64,000 nucleotides of DNA. Origin: Oasisia sp. SBJ-2009 (taxonomy: Eukaryota; Annelida; Polychaeta; Sabellida; Siboglinidae). Positions 12,951 to 26,113 of the stretch are shown one piece after another. The translations under genes were made by a program, and so were the position numbers. The notes under the pieces were generated by a model that was not told the DNA's origin, did not search any database, and saw only the letters and a list, made by a program, of their open reading frames with translations. Location: NCBI GenBank assembly GCA_964017155.1, contig OZ024862.1, forward strand, positions 45,399,462 through 45,463,461, read 5' to 3'. Position 1 is the first letter of the stretch. Every line of letters starts with the position of its first letter.

Positions 12951-13654
12951 TGTGCCTGCATGCTAGTGTGCATGCATGCATTCATGGGAATGTGTGTGTA
13001 TGATGCATACATGCATTCATGTGTATCTACTTGTTTGCTTGCGTCTCTACACTCTATATGCCAGTCCCAGCGCGAGTGTGAGTTTGCATGCACACACGCA
13101 TCTATGTAAACTACAGGATGAGGCAATCCATTCACACCCAAGTGACATTCAATGAGTAAACGTGATTCCTAGCAACAATGACCCTCTGCCTTCTCTTACT
13201 GCCTGCAGCAATCTCGTCCCGCCCTGCCCTGTAGATGACTGACCCTCCATCCTCCCATTCTCCTGGTAAATCTCCTGTGTCTGACCAACACAAATCGACA
13301 AAAACAGGCCCACCCCATCACACACACACACTCACAGCATGCACGCAGCGTGTCTCCAAGCATGCTGATGCATGTCATTGTTCAAATGTTGCCATGTAGT
13401 AGTCGCAGCGTTCCCCAGATCCTAATTGGCTTGCCTGCCTCATGAATTCTTCATGGTGATAAAAGCCTGTTTCACTGCATTTATTCTGGCCCGTTCCTCA
13501 CAGACAGATGAGCCGGGCAGAGACAATGGCCACCATGGGGACGCCTGTCTCAATCCCGATCTTCTTTTGTCATCCCTGTCGTCAGACGGCTACAGTTGCA
13601 TCTCCTTCATCTTCTGTGTTTTTTTAACTCGGTGTTTGCTTGAAATCCTATCTC

Positions 13655-14672
<1,018 letters not shown>

Positions 14673-15315
14673 TCATCTTTGATATTACACATCACACAGT
14701 TGGTTGATATGAAGAATAAAGAATAATGTGTTTAATAAATAAATGTCATTTAGATCTTGATCATCATGATGTACGTCATCGTCAGATATCCCGTAAAGTG
14801 TTCATGTCACCAGATGGATAGATTCAGATTTTTTTTCTCCAATTTACGTGAATCTGCTTGTTTCTGTCTGTACACTATACACAGTTCCATACATTCACCT
14901 TAACTTAATTGGAGTAATTTGGTCAACAGTTACTTTCATCTGCGTTTCGTGTTTCAAGGGACTAGTAAGTAACATTACCATTAATTAGCATTGACTCAGA
15001 TTTGAGAAATTCAAGATGCTGGCTGGTTGGTACGGAGGCGGCAGTGAGGGCTGTGGTCTGCTGGAGTTGGTCGGGGTCTCCTGACTAGGAATGTCATTCC
15101 GTAGTAGTGTAAGTTGTGCCCAGTAATGGCAGACGAGATGTAAGTGGACTAACACGAGTTGATTACTTCCCGGTCAACTCTGCCTCAGGCCCAAACTTGG
15201 CCCTAGAAACCAATCACTCTTTTTCTCTTATTCAGTGACTTGGCCAGTGTTTAATCCAGATCAGCCAAGATCATGCATTCAGTCTGTCACTGATTAGACT
15301 GATCGGTGCCACCTG

Positions 15316-15602
15316 TCAAAGACTTTGGTCAGGGCATTGGTCAAAGACTGATGTTCTTTGAAGGACTCTTGTCAGAGGCTAATGTTAAGGCTGATGTCAA
15401 GTGTTGATCACACAGTTAAAGGCAGACTGATGTCAAAGAAAGATGGCCGACAAAAACTAATATTGAAAGCTGCTGTCGAAAACAAATGTCAGTGACTAAT
15501 GTCAAAGACTGCCATCAAAGGCTGATGTCACAGAATTGTGACAAAAACTGATGTCAAAAATTATATTTGTCAAAAGCTGATGTCAGCCAACTTGTCAAAG
15601 GT
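15316..15602. repeat. Degenerate minisatellite, GCTGATGTCAAAG-type unit
   Basis: About 15 diverged copies of a short phrase (GACTGATGTCAAAG, GGCTGATGTCA, AACTGATGTCAAA, GACTAATGTCAAAG) with irregular spacing. It looks like an old, decayed tandem array. Confidence 0.75.
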
Positions 15603-15800
15603 TAGCAGGCAGTGTATTTAGAATTACTGTGTAATAATGGCGTGTATTGGTTATAGGTTGATGTTTAGCTCAAAGGCTAATGGTTAGTAGATAAATTATA
15701 ATGGCCAAATGCACAGGTCAGTTGTTGTGAATATTTACAAATGCTGATAATTACATTATGTTAAGTAACTTAAGTGTTTAGCTGTAATTTTTTTGCACTT

Positions 15801-16030
15801 CAGATATTGATATAACTATTGCGTGGACAGGAAAAGCACAACGATGACACAGATACAAACAGCGTGCATCACAGATCAAACACACACCATATTAATAATA
15901 CAACATATTTCCAAAATGTATTGTCTAATGACTTGTAGGCTGCAGTAATCTCTCTCGACTGTTGTAACAGCAAGATGAGACAGTCTCCTATGTTTCCTTA
16001 TCAGCTGATAATGGCAAATAAACACGACAG
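15801..16030 (+). repeat. 230-bp inverted repeat, left arm
   Basis: This arm matches the reverse complement of 18155-18384 over all 230 bp with two visible mismatches. Arm ends are CAGATATTGAT (outer) and ACACGACAG (inner). No ORF, tRNA boxes or obvious target-site duplication is seen. It is either two oppositely oriented copies of one dispersed element or the arms of a single 2.6 kb foldback structure. Confidence 0.95.
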
Positions 16031-16336
16031 TCAGGGTGAAAGAGATGTACACCAGGATAGGGCCTTGTTTTGTAGAACTGTTCAGGTGTGTTGTTGTGTA
16101 AGTGACCAGTGACACTGTTGTGTCCAGTGTGTAAGACCCTGGTCCACTGCCCTGGGCTGTCCCAGGTGTGACAGTTGGTGTGGACTGGAGCTGCCGGTGG
16201 GAGACAGATCACCTGTCTTCACACATTGGTCAGGTGGTCCATCTCCTGGTGTCCACCGGCCCACCTGTCCTTGGTCAGTGTACACACTCGGGTGATGGAT
16301 GGATGGTGAGGCTGGGCTATAGTGATTGACCGGTGA

Positions 16337-16727
16337 GTCAGTCAGTCAGTCAGTCAGTCAGTCAGTCAGTCAGTCAGTCAGTCAGTCAGTCAGTCAGTCA
16401 GTCAGTCAGTCAGTCAGTCAGTCAGTCAGTCAGTCAGTCAGTCAGTCAGTCAGTCAGTCAGTCAGTCAGACAGACAGACAGACAGACAGACAGACAGTCA
16501 GTCACAGTCAGTCACAGTCAGTCACAGTCAGTCTCAGTCAGTCACAGTCAGTCACAGCCAGTCTCAGCCAGTCACAGCCAGTCTCAGCCAGTCACAGCCA
16601 GTCACAGCCAGTCACAGCCAGTCACAGCCAGTCACAGTCAGTCAGTCAGTCAGTCACAGTCAGTCAGTCAGTCAGTCAGTCACAGTCAGTCACAGTCAGT
16701 CACAGTCAGTCACAGTCAATCAGCCAG
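16337..16727. repeat. (GTCA)n, (GACA)n and AGTCAGTCAC decamer array
   Basis: About 33 GTCA tetramers are followed by about 7 GACA units (16468-16496), then a 10-bp AGTCAGTCAC / AGCCAGTCAC array to about 16720. Open frames here (SQSVSQS) are artefacts. Confidence 0.97.
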
Positions 16728-16799
16728 GAGGTACACTGTACATGGATAAATGGATTGATGGATAACTGTGAATGGATGGATGAGTTGTTGGATGGGTTT

Positions 16800-17036
16800 A
16801 CCTAGGGTGGGTGGGAGGGTAGGTGGGTGGGTGAGTGGGTGGGTGGGAGGGTAGGTGGGTGGGTGAGTGAGTGGGTGAGTGGGTGAGTGAGGCAGGGAGG
16901 CAGGGGAAAGGAGTGTAGTAGGGGAGGCAGGCAGGTAGTGAGGGAGGGAAAGTGGAGGCAGGCAGTGAGTGTGAGTGAGTGAGTGCGCATGTACATGCAA
17001 GAGTGACAGAGGCAGGGAGGCAATGAGTGAGTGAAT
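16800..17036. repeat. GGGT/GAGT/GGCA-rich simple repeat
   Basis: A degenerate tetranucleotide tract (GTGGGTGGGTGAGTGGGT, GGGAGGCAGGCAG, GTGAGTGAGT). G-rich on the + strand. Confidence 0.85.
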
Positions 17037-18154
17037 ATGTATGGGTGATTACCCCAATGGGTAGGTGTGTGATTGCTGATGTAAATAGTAACGCGACAGT
17101 GTGCTAGGGTTGGTAGGTCAGCACTGGTGGGTGAGTGAATCAGTCAGTGTGTGATACTTTCATTAACCCGCCACCTTCCCGTCTCCACCACACGGAGCAC
17201 TTGTTGCCTGGGAAGACGTCCTCTCACACCTCGCTAAAAGAAGCATTCCTGGAAACGTCAATATGCTGAGATATTTGCCGTGGGTGTTAGTTTTCAGTAA
17301 CCTAATTACCTCACTCTTATTGCCTGTATAATGCACGCCGCGTGCAGATGGCTCTATCATCTTAGGTGTCATCGACGTCCGCTGAAGTGATTGTCTTCTT
17401 TTGTTTAGCCCCTTAGTTGCAGGTTTTGTCTGTTTATTCCGTAATTTGAGAACTATTAGCGTATTTTATTTTATTTTATGGACTTTTTAGCTCTAGATTT
17501 AACAGTTTTGAGTTTGTATCAGACATTTAAGAATAATAATATTTTTTGTTTTTAATAAATTTTATCATTTACTAATTTATTTAATTAATTTATACAATTA
17601 TTTATTTATTTATTTACTTACATATTTTACACACAATGTCAGTCAAGGTATGGAATGGCACAAGCGAAACATGTGATTTTGTTAATCACGTCTGCAATGC
17701 GAGAGTGCAAATAATAATCATAATAAATACTATTTAGCGTCACTAGGGTGTTAGAAATTTTATTAATGACTGTTGGAAAAAGAGCGGTAATTCGTGTTGC
17801 CTCATGAATATTTCCAACCGGTTGAAAAGGGCAAATGTGAGACGTTTGTGATGGTAAAATAGGAACCAGTGTAGGCAGGTCACATGGGTTTTTTCCTAGC
17901 ATATTATTACTTCAACCAACATCAACGATTAATAATTCAGATGTGTTAAGAATTTTGCTAATGCTTCCTGGGCCTGTTGTATGTACCATGCTTCGATGAT
18001 GCATCGCAAAATGTCATTTTCTGAAAGGGACCTTGGGTTAATTCCTTCTAATGGTGTTTGCGTGTGCCCCTGGTGGGTTTGCCAGGAACATGCGTCCCAA
18101 GTTGAATGACCAGGTGAAATGTCAGGGAGGACACTGACTCTGCCTTTCAGGTTC

Positions 18155-18384
18155 CTGTCGTGTTTATTTGCCATTATCAGCTGATAAGGAAACATAGGAG
18201 ACTGTCTCATCTTGCTGTTACAACAGTCGAGAGAGATTACTGCAGCCTACAAGTCATTAGACAATACATTTTGGAAATGTGTTGTATTATTAATATGGTG
18301 TGTGTTTGATCTGTGATGCACGCTGTTTGTATCTGTGTCATCGTTGTGCTTTTCCTGTCCACGCAATAGTTACATCAATATCTG
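18155..18384 (-). repeat. 230-bp inverted repeat, right arm
   Basis: Reverse-complement partner of 15801-16030. The two visible differences are a transition near 18282 and one near 18373. Identity ends abruptly at both arm ends, and a (CCGA)n array starts about 53 bp beyond its outer end. Confidence 0.95.
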
Positions 18385-18436
18385 GACCAGCCAACAGTAT
18401 TGTTGAGAATATTATGCACAGTGATGTTTAGACCAA

Positions 18437-18602
18437 TCGACCGACCGACCGACCGACCGACCGACCGACCGACCGACCGACCGACCGACCGACCGACCGA
18501 CCGACCGACCGACCGACCGACCGACCGACCGACCGACCGACCGACCGACCGACCGACCGACCGACCGACCGACCGACCGACCGACCGACCGACCGACCGA
18601 CC
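18437..18602. repeat. (CCGA)n microsatellite, about 41 units
   Basis: Nearly perfect CCGA tetramers. Because every unit carries a CpG, the array holds more than 40 CpGs in 166 bp inside CpG-poor sequence. The encoded TDRP and RSVG peptides are artefacts. Confidence 0.97.
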
Positions 18603-18752
18603 AAAAACCCACACACCCACCCACCCACCCACCCATCCATCCATCCATCCATCCATCCATCCACCCACCCAGCCACCCACCCACCCACCCACCCATCCAC
18701 CCACCCACCCATCCACCCACCCACCCACACATCCATCCATCCATCCATCCAA
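18603..18752. repeat. (CCCA)n/(CCAT)n tetranucleotide tract
   Basis: Alternating blocks of ACCC and ATCC units directly after the CCGA array. Confidence 0.95.
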
Positions 18753-19335
18753 TGTACAACACAATGACTGAACATATTCTTTCAGAAGTTGTGTGTTTTA
18801 GGACGCCCGAAACATTTGCGAAAAGATCTATTTTATGTACCGTATGTCTTCAGACATCTACTATTTCTGTGTTCCGCCACGGCAGGTAAACACACCTGGT
18901 ACTGTTGTCTTCCATCCTAGTAACCCTGAAGCGGTGGGTGACTTCTTCCCCTGTGGGGTAATGCTTCATTAAAACACACGTGTTCTTTGTTTTGGCAAGA
19001 GTAAAAAATGGTTAAATGTTTAGTAAACCTACAGTATTTGTGTAGCCCCGAGGACACTCCCCAGTGTATAAAATGGCGTGTTATTTTTGCTGCAGAATTT
19101 GTTGTTGCTGCTGTTGTAAATGTGTAATTAAATTAAGTAATTTTGGATGAAAAAGTGATGACGTGCCAGCAAGTTAGAAGGCGTGTAAGCAGCCGTGTAC
19201 AGGCTGGCTGTACTAAGGCCTAATTAAAGTACTTTTGGTTCACACTTGATGAGATAACCCACGTAACATACAAACAGTTGGTGTTGCTTGAATGTGTTTG
19301 AGAATGTATGTTTGCATCTTTATATTAAAATGCCC

Positions 19336-19360
19336 TTCTTTCTTTCTTTCTTTCTTTCTT
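19336..19360. repeat. (TTTC)n microsatellite
   Basis: About six TTCT tetramers. Confidence 0.9.
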
Positions 19361-20026
19361 AATAAGATTGTGGGAATATCAGCAGTCAAAGAATAAGTCT
19401 ACAATTGGTGTAGGGGTGCACATGGTAACATGGTTTAAAAGAGCTAAATAGTTCTAAATATAATAACAATTAAATAGCTAGGAAATAAAATGTTAATAGA
19501 TTATAAAAACAAACGTTAAGAGAAATTGATGGATGATTTTGAGTGACCAAATTAGACACTTTATTTTCACCCAGTGCTGAGAGTGAACTTAAAGTGCGGT
19601 GTCAGTGAACTACATTTTTTCATACTCTGGTGTGATACAGGTGCCATTTGTTGGCAGTTGAGAACTTGTCATGAAGTGGGCCGTGGTGTCAGTGTTCACA
19701 GGTGGCCCATGAACCAGACCAAGTAGGCGAGTTGGACGTGATGACTTCTCAACCAGAAGTCTGACAAATGTCTTGTGTAACACTGCAGCATTCACCGCTG
19801 GTGTAGAAAACGCCACGTGCAAGATACAGTGTAACAAACATAATGAGAAACGTACCAAAAGGTACTTGCTGTGAAATCTGGTGATGCTGTTTAGAAGTGT
19901 TCTTGGTGTCAGTGTTATTCTTTTCCTGAATGTGTTTGTCTGTGTAATGAATTTTCTAGAAATGGTTGCTAAGACAGCTTTTCTAGTGTGTTGTAATTAT
20001 TTAGTAGCCAATAGTACATTCTTGTG

Positions 20027-20356
20027 ACATGGGGACACTTGTCACACACATGAGGATACTTGTGACACAAATGGGGACATTTTGACACACATGGGGACAT
20101 TTGTGACACACGTGAGGACACTTGTGACACACATGGGGTCATTTGTGACATACATGGAGACACTTGTGACACACATGGAGACACTTGTAACACACATGGG
20201 GACACTTGTAACACACATGGAGACACTTGTAACACACATGGGGACACTTGTGACACACATGGGGACACTTGTGACACACATGGGGACACTTGTGACACAC
20301 ATGGGGACACTTGTGACACATGTGAGGTCACTTGTGACACATATGGGGACACTGGA
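20027..20356. repeat. 21-bp minisatellite, about 15 copies
   Basis: Tandem unit built from GGGGACACTTGTGACACA plus CAT. Variants include GAGACA for GGGACA, TAACAC for TGACAC and TGTGAGG for CATGGGG. Because 21 is a multiple of three, one + frame reads repeated MGTLVTH heptads and the - strand gives a similar open frame. No start context, splice sites or flanking coding sequence supports a protein. Confidence 0.95.
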
Positions 20357-21283
20357 GTCACAAGATTAAGTAACAGTTTTAAATTAGTAATATTAATTAT
20401 GTAGTTTATTTGAACTGATAATAAATTGAAATATTAAATACAATTTGGATGAACAAATGTGCAATATGTAGCACTAAATCTTCAAATGATATAAAGGTTT
20501 TGAATAACAATGCTCCAAAAGTAGGCATAACATCTTGCAGTCTTTCAGATTTTATTAATATTTTTCCTGTGACATTTTCCTTATGACTTTATTGCCATAA
20601 CTTTTAGCTTTGAGTTTATTTCCACACACCAAGCTTAGACAAACATAAAGGTATTAAAACTGCACCAGCGAAAACATCAGGGTCATAAACCTGCTGACAT
20701 TTAAAGGTTATATAACAAGATTTTATTTGATGAGCAATTTTCATTACCACATCATCGGTGTAATCTAAATCTGGCAGTAACTTTGCAATTAGAGGCAGGT
20801 TTAATGGGAACTGGGATGACATCTGCTACGAATACAAATCATGTAATACTACTCTCCCAATCCCTGTCCTAGATCCCTTACAGCCTGGGTAAACATCCCA
20901 AGGTACTCCCAATATCTTCCCTTTCCCTGCACTCTCTCCTGTTTCCTAAACACACTTGTGCCTCGTGGATATTTATCTAAGGTCTGTTTTCCAGGAACAT
21001 TGAAATGTCTCCAGTTTAACACATAAGTACAGGCATGTAGTAGGAAAATTCAAATATCTGTACGTGGCTGGTTTGTTTCAGTAATCTTAGTTAGCTGTTT
21101 CCCTGAAGGCCAGGGACTATTTCACCGACTGTCGTTTCAGCTCATGAAGCTGATTTGCTCTTTGAAATCGTTTTTGCTCCTTTTATCTGAAAACTGTCAA
21201 AACCAGTACGGAAAATATTGTTCATGGCCATCAATTTTTCGTCAAATATGCATGTGCCAATATACATACATATATGATATGCG

Positions 21284-21482
21284 TGTGTATGTATATGTAT
21301 ATATATATAGATATATATATATGTCACAATATAAATACATATACACATATATATGCATATTTCACATTTACAGATTTATATATATATATATATATTTATA
21401 TAATATATATATATACATGTATATTTATTATATATATATATATATGTGTGTATATATATATATATATTATATATTATATATG
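21284..21482. repeat. Interrupted (TA)n microsatellite
   Basis: (TA)n blocks interrupted by CATA, GTGTG and TTTATA steps. Confidence 0.9.
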
Positions 21483-21589
21483 CCTGCAATTATAATTTAA
21501 ACCATTTAAAAATAGTATTAAAATATTATTTTAGGAGTCTATTGTCATTATTATTAATGTCTATTAATTCTCAGTATGCTGCGGAAGAC

Positions 21590-22030
21590 ATTGTCACTGC
21601 CAGAACACTACAACATGCTGTTAGATTTGATTAACAAACACACGGAAGGGAACCAATTAAGAAATAAGAGGACTTTCCTTGGATAAACACGGATAAATGC
21701 ACCTGAAGCCGACTCACCTATGGGTGTGGAACACAAGAACGTGGGCCTAATGAACCTGATAAAACCCATATTAACCTCGAATACAAACCCTCTTGAAGTC
21801 AGTCGACTCCACCAGTTTGTCTGATTCGGAATGGCACTCTCGTTCCCGGGCCCCTGTGGTGAGTGAGTGCCTGGGAAACATATCAAACACTACACTTTCC
21901 CCAAGCCAACCCGCAGGACAATTCCCAATTCTAACCCTCGAGGGAAAACAGGTGTTGATTCACCGACTGGGGTGATGCTTTGGTAAATGTTTCATTAACC
22001 CTGGACAGCGCTTCAGGCACAGCAGTTGAT
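21590..22030. promoter_or_regulatory. Balanced-GC island, candidate regulatory element
   Basis: Unique, more GC-balanced sequence between TA tracts (words such as GAAGCCGACTCACC, CCTCGAGGGAAAAC and GATTGATTTTGCG). No splice-flanked ORF. Function is inferred only from contrast with its surroundings. Confidence 0.2.
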
Positions 22031-22336
22031 TGATTTTGCGTCTGTTAAAAGTCTGTTTTCTTGCGGATGCCCCGTGGATTTTATTAAGGTTTTATTAGCC
22101 AAAGGGATCGGTTTGTTTCTTCACAATTTGTATTCGTAATTGGGTGTTGTGTAACTTGTGTTTTAGGGTGTTATTATTGCGAGTTTGTCCGTTAGACAAG
22201 TTTTAAGTGGCTAGGATGTCAATATGTATGTTTGTTCAAATGTTCAAATGTAATACTCGTTTTATTTCTGTCTTCCTTTTCATTCTGCCTCCCTCTGTCC
22301 ATCAGACTTCCATCTGTTCAAACTGAGGCAGTGTAG

Positions 22337-22340
<4 letters not shown>

Positions 22341-22394
<54 letters not shown>

Positions 22395-22438
22395 ATATAC
22401 ACTATATATATAATTATATATATATATATATAAATATT
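22341..22438. repeat. (TA)n microsatellite
   Basis: Long TA run with TTGTATATACAC and TAATTATA interruptions. It directly abuts the 22439 repeat copy. Confidence 0.95.
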
Positions 22439-22669
22439 CAGCTGTGTGTGTAATGCCAATATCTACCTGTGGTAACCATCCGTCCAATCTGGAAACATTA
22501 CCTCAGGTCAAAGGTCACACAATCACAGGTGGACTGAGCCAGAATTTCCACATATCCCATAAAGGGCACATTACTTCCTACTTCCTGGTCATAAACCCTC
22601 CCCTGGGCCAGTCCCAGTGTCCATCTGTGCGGGAGATGAACCTACTTAAAGACCTGCAGGTGATCAACC
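22439..22669 (+). repeat. About 230-bp direct repeat, copy 1
   Basis: Matches 25121-25350 in the same orientation with only a handful of differences (for example ACATTACTTCC versus ACATACTTCC). Both copies start at CAGCTGTGTGTGTAATGCC immediately after a (TA)n tract. This suggests a dispersed non-autonomous element inserted in or mobilised with TA repeats, or a segmental duplication. No coding content. Confidence 0.95.
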
Positions 22670-23099
22670 ATCACTTTTTGGTGCTCAAGAATTCACATCT
22701 TCACATATTCACACAGGTGGTGTTTAGTTACATTTAGCCTCAATTAAACTGTTGAATTTCAAAGCTACTCCTAGATATTCGCTGAGTACTGATCCCATTC
22801 AAGCGCAGGTAAATCTAAAGCTGTCGGTGAATTCACCCACAGGCAATGCTTAATTATAGGGCACCTGTTGGGTGTTTCGGCAGGTTGCAAAAAAGTGGGT
22901 AAAATGTTTCGAAAACCTGGCCCTGTAATCTGTAGACTCAGTAGAATCACTCAGTAGAGTGTGCCTGAGTGCATACGACAACTTATTTTGGTTGCCAGTT
23001 AAGCAGTAATACAATCAAGCACTTCCAACCAATAGATGTCCAGTTGGTACGATACAATATTTACAGCAATTTGTCGCCTTGTCTCTGGGATGTGTAAAA

Positions 23100-23900
23100 T
23101 TGTCACACATCAAACGTTTCAAACGACTGACTACATCGACTGTTGTTAGCAGTGAAGCTTTCAAGTGACGAGGACGTCATTAAGATGCTGCGTATGGCCG
23201 TCACAGAGGTGGTGACAATAGTCTGGTGGGCTGTCTTCCTTTGATCCGGTGACAATGGCTCCAGTCTCATTAATGGATTCTCTGAAGTGAATACACATGA
23301 AGGAAGTCTTCGATTGACGTGACTGAGGCCCGTTGCCACCGATCACTTCATTCTGTTCCCCATCGTAATCGCCACAGAACACTCGCATTAAGCTAGTGTG
23401 ATTCCGACGTGACCAATCTGATGACTGAAAGTTATTTTTGTCAACTTGATTGCTGTCAGTTTGATTTGTACGGAGCGGCCTGTGCAACTGAGAAGGTGTC
23501 ATGAACTGGGGTCATCTTCGGTGAAGAATCAATCAGTGTTGTGTAAAGAACCATTGCGGGAAACAATGTCCCATGAACGAAACAGATGGGAAAACAGAAC
23601 TTGTTCATTTACGGAGGCGACATTGAACCTGCTTCCTATCCACGGCCCGCACATCAACCAGCAGGAAATGGCAGGAATTAGCGCATTATTTATGTCATTC
23701 TATGGATGGCTGTCTGGCGAACACGCATAATTAACACTGCGTAAGTTAATTAGCGCGAGTTCGTTCGCATCATTAGCAGGGTTGGCACGTCTTGTCGCCG
23801 ATTGCGGATTCCACGCCAAATAAGTCGGCACAAATGTGATCCAGAGATGACAAATGCTTCGGTGCATCTATACGTAAACCATGAGGAGCTTCATATTTTG
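23100..23900. promoter_or_regulatory. Balanced-GC island, candidate regulatory element
   Basis: Contains CpG-bearing unique sequence and a homeobox-type cluster around 23725-23775 (CATAATTAACAC, GTTAATTAGCGCG, GCATCATTAG). A 113-codon frame on the - strand (23161-23502) has no recognisable domain. Regulatory role is inference. Confidence 0.25.
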
Positions 23901-24669
23901 TAATGAACCATGTAAACTACGGCTGAGTGGTGCCGGGTCTCTCTGTAGTTGGCTATCCTGCAGACTTGTCTTTATTTGTTGAACTGGGGACGTATAACAA
24001 CAGTTTTTACGCCCACCCATGTAGAAGTAAATCAATGGCGTCAAGTATTGCCCGTATTGTGGTGCCACCTGGGGATTTAGCAATCACTCATTTCTCTCAA
24101 ATAGGAAAAAGAACAGTAGAAACAGCACAGCATATCGAAAGTACACAAGTAAATAAAGCAAAATAACTATTGCTGTGATTTTTTAAGATATCGCCAGTTG
24201 ATAGGTCAGCAAATGATTAAATAAATGCACAAACACAGAAATAGACAAGTGACCGTTGCAGGAGGGGTTATGCTCATAGGTTAGGGTATTTACCCATTAA
24301 CATAATTAATGCTATAGAAAGAGCCAATATGAATTTGTGACCATTATTTAAATATTTGTCAGGGGAAAACTGACACAAAAGTCATTGACTTTAAATTTAC
24401 CCCTTTCAAACATTGTAGGTTGTAGGACAGTCTGTATTGTCGTTAAATTTGCCTGTTTGTATTTGTGTTTTAGTGTCGTTAACAATGTTCTGAGTACAGT
24501 GTTCTGAATAAACTTTCATACACTTAAACTGATAATGTTATATCATAACACAGTTCTGCAAACCTCCCCTGGAGGTGAGTTACAGCAGAGATTTTTTACA
24601 GATCATAATTTGTCTATTTATTAAGGCACAGTGTGGATTCTAAGAAATATTTAATAGGTTTGATGTGGT

Positions 24670-24681
24670 GCCACCTAGTGG
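24670..24681 (-). promoter_or_regulatory. CTCF-like motif, perfect 12/12
   Basis: The reverse strand reads CCACTAGGTGGC, a full match to the metazoan CTCF core CCASYAGRKGGC. Binding is inferred from the motif alone. Confidence 0.45.
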
Positions 24682-24778
24682 TAACAGTATACATTATAAG
24701 TCAGTCAGGAATCTGTTCATTTCATGCTAAGGAATACTGTTATTTTATTTACATGTTCACAATTATATGGCTGACCAG

Positions 24779-24779
24779 A

Positions 24780-24810
<31 letters not shown>

Positions 24811-24822
24811 TATGTGTGTGTG

Positions 24823-24890
<68 letters not shown>

Positions 24891-24899
24891 TAACACACA

Positions 24900-24992
<93 letters not shown>

Positions 24993-25055
24993 TATATATA
25001 TACATATATAACACACAATATATATATATATATATATATGTCTATATAATATATG

Positions 25056-25097
<42 letters not shown>

Positions 25098-25120
25098 TAA
25101 TTGTATATATTATATTTATA
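24779..25120. repeat. Long interrupted (TA)n array with internal duplication
   Basis: (TA)n blocks separated by GTGTGTG, CACACA and twice by the phrase TACATATATAACACACAATA (about 24883 and 25001). It ends where the second 230-bp repeat copy begins. Confidence 0.95.
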
Positions 25121-25350
25121 CAGCTGTGTGTGTAATGCCAATATCTACCTGTGGTAACCATCCGTCCAATCTGGAAACATTACCTCAGGTCAAAGGTCAC
25201 ACAATCACAGGTGGACTGAGCCGGAATTTCCACATATCCCATAAAGGGCACATACTTCCTACTTCCTGGTCATAAACCCTCCACTGGGCCAGTCCCAGTG
25301 TCCATCTGTGTGGGAGATGAACCTACTTACAGACCTGTAGGTGATCAGCC
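25121..25350 (+). repeat. About 230-bp direct repeat, copy 2
   Basis: Second copy of the 22439-22669 sequence. Similarity stops at about GTGATCAGCC, after which unique GC-balanced DNA begins. Both copies have a TA tract on their 5' side. Confidence 0.95.
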
Positions 25351-25760
25351 GCAGCCCGTATGGTTCAGGCGAGATTCTCCCGCGCCCTAATGAACACATC
25401 GCCCGTATATCAGTCTCGGAGCAGGACGCTGTTATTGGCGTCATCATTTCCTATATCCCGCTGTGAAATCAGCCATTTCTGGTTCGGACGTCGGGAAGGT
25501 AAATATTAACACAGCCTGATCCGACATGCTGGAGAACGACGCTTCCTTCCCTCTCTCACTGTTTATTGGAACCGAGAGCCAGAGTAAATATTCCAGTTGG
25601 ATCGCGGACAGATTAAAGGCGGATCTTTATTACCTGTCAATGGCGGTGTTATTAGGCCCCAGTAATTGCGTTGCGCCCTAGAGAGGGTCTGGATGTGGCC
25701 GGGAGGGGGCATATAATGCCATATATATATCTGGGTGTTTGCGCAAGTGAGCGGCAGGGG
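25351..25760. promoter_or_regulatory. CpG-retaining island, candidate regulatory element
   Basis: By hand I count about 25 CpGs in the first 350 bp, close to expectation for its roughly 50% GC, in an otherwise AT-rich, CpG-poor region. It holds motif-like words (GATTCTCCCGCGCCCTAATG, GCGGACAGATTAAAGG, CAATGGCGGTGTTATTAGG, AGTAATTGCGTTGCGCCC) but no splice-flanked ORF. It looks like a conserved non-coding element or CpG-island-like regulator. This is inference. Confidence 0.35.
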
Positions 25761-25918
25761 AGAGCAATATTTGTTTATCAGTGCTGATTGCTTCCGGGAT
25801 CCACTGGATTATTGGTGGTATAAATAATATTTAATTGTCAGGTTGTGTCTGCGTGTGATGGGATGTCCACAGGTAGTACATGTGTGGCTGTAATAACATA
25901 AACTATATTTCCAGGATG

Positions 25919-25990
<72 letters not shown>
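25919..25990. repeat. (TA)n microsatellite
   Basis: About 36 uninterrupted TA dinucleotides. Confidence 0.95.
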
Positions 25991-25995
<5 letters not shown>

Positions 25996-26049
25996 TCATT
26001 AAATGTTTCTATGTAATAACATATTTATATTTGCTAATTATTGTTTATT

Positions 26050-26113
<64 letters not shown>

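Noticed and set aside
21142..21500. [10 protein letters not shown] frames around TA repeats here and at 24.7, 34.6, 39.4 and 56.1 kb
   Set aside because: TA dinucleotide repeats encode Ile-Tyr in every frame. Not genes.
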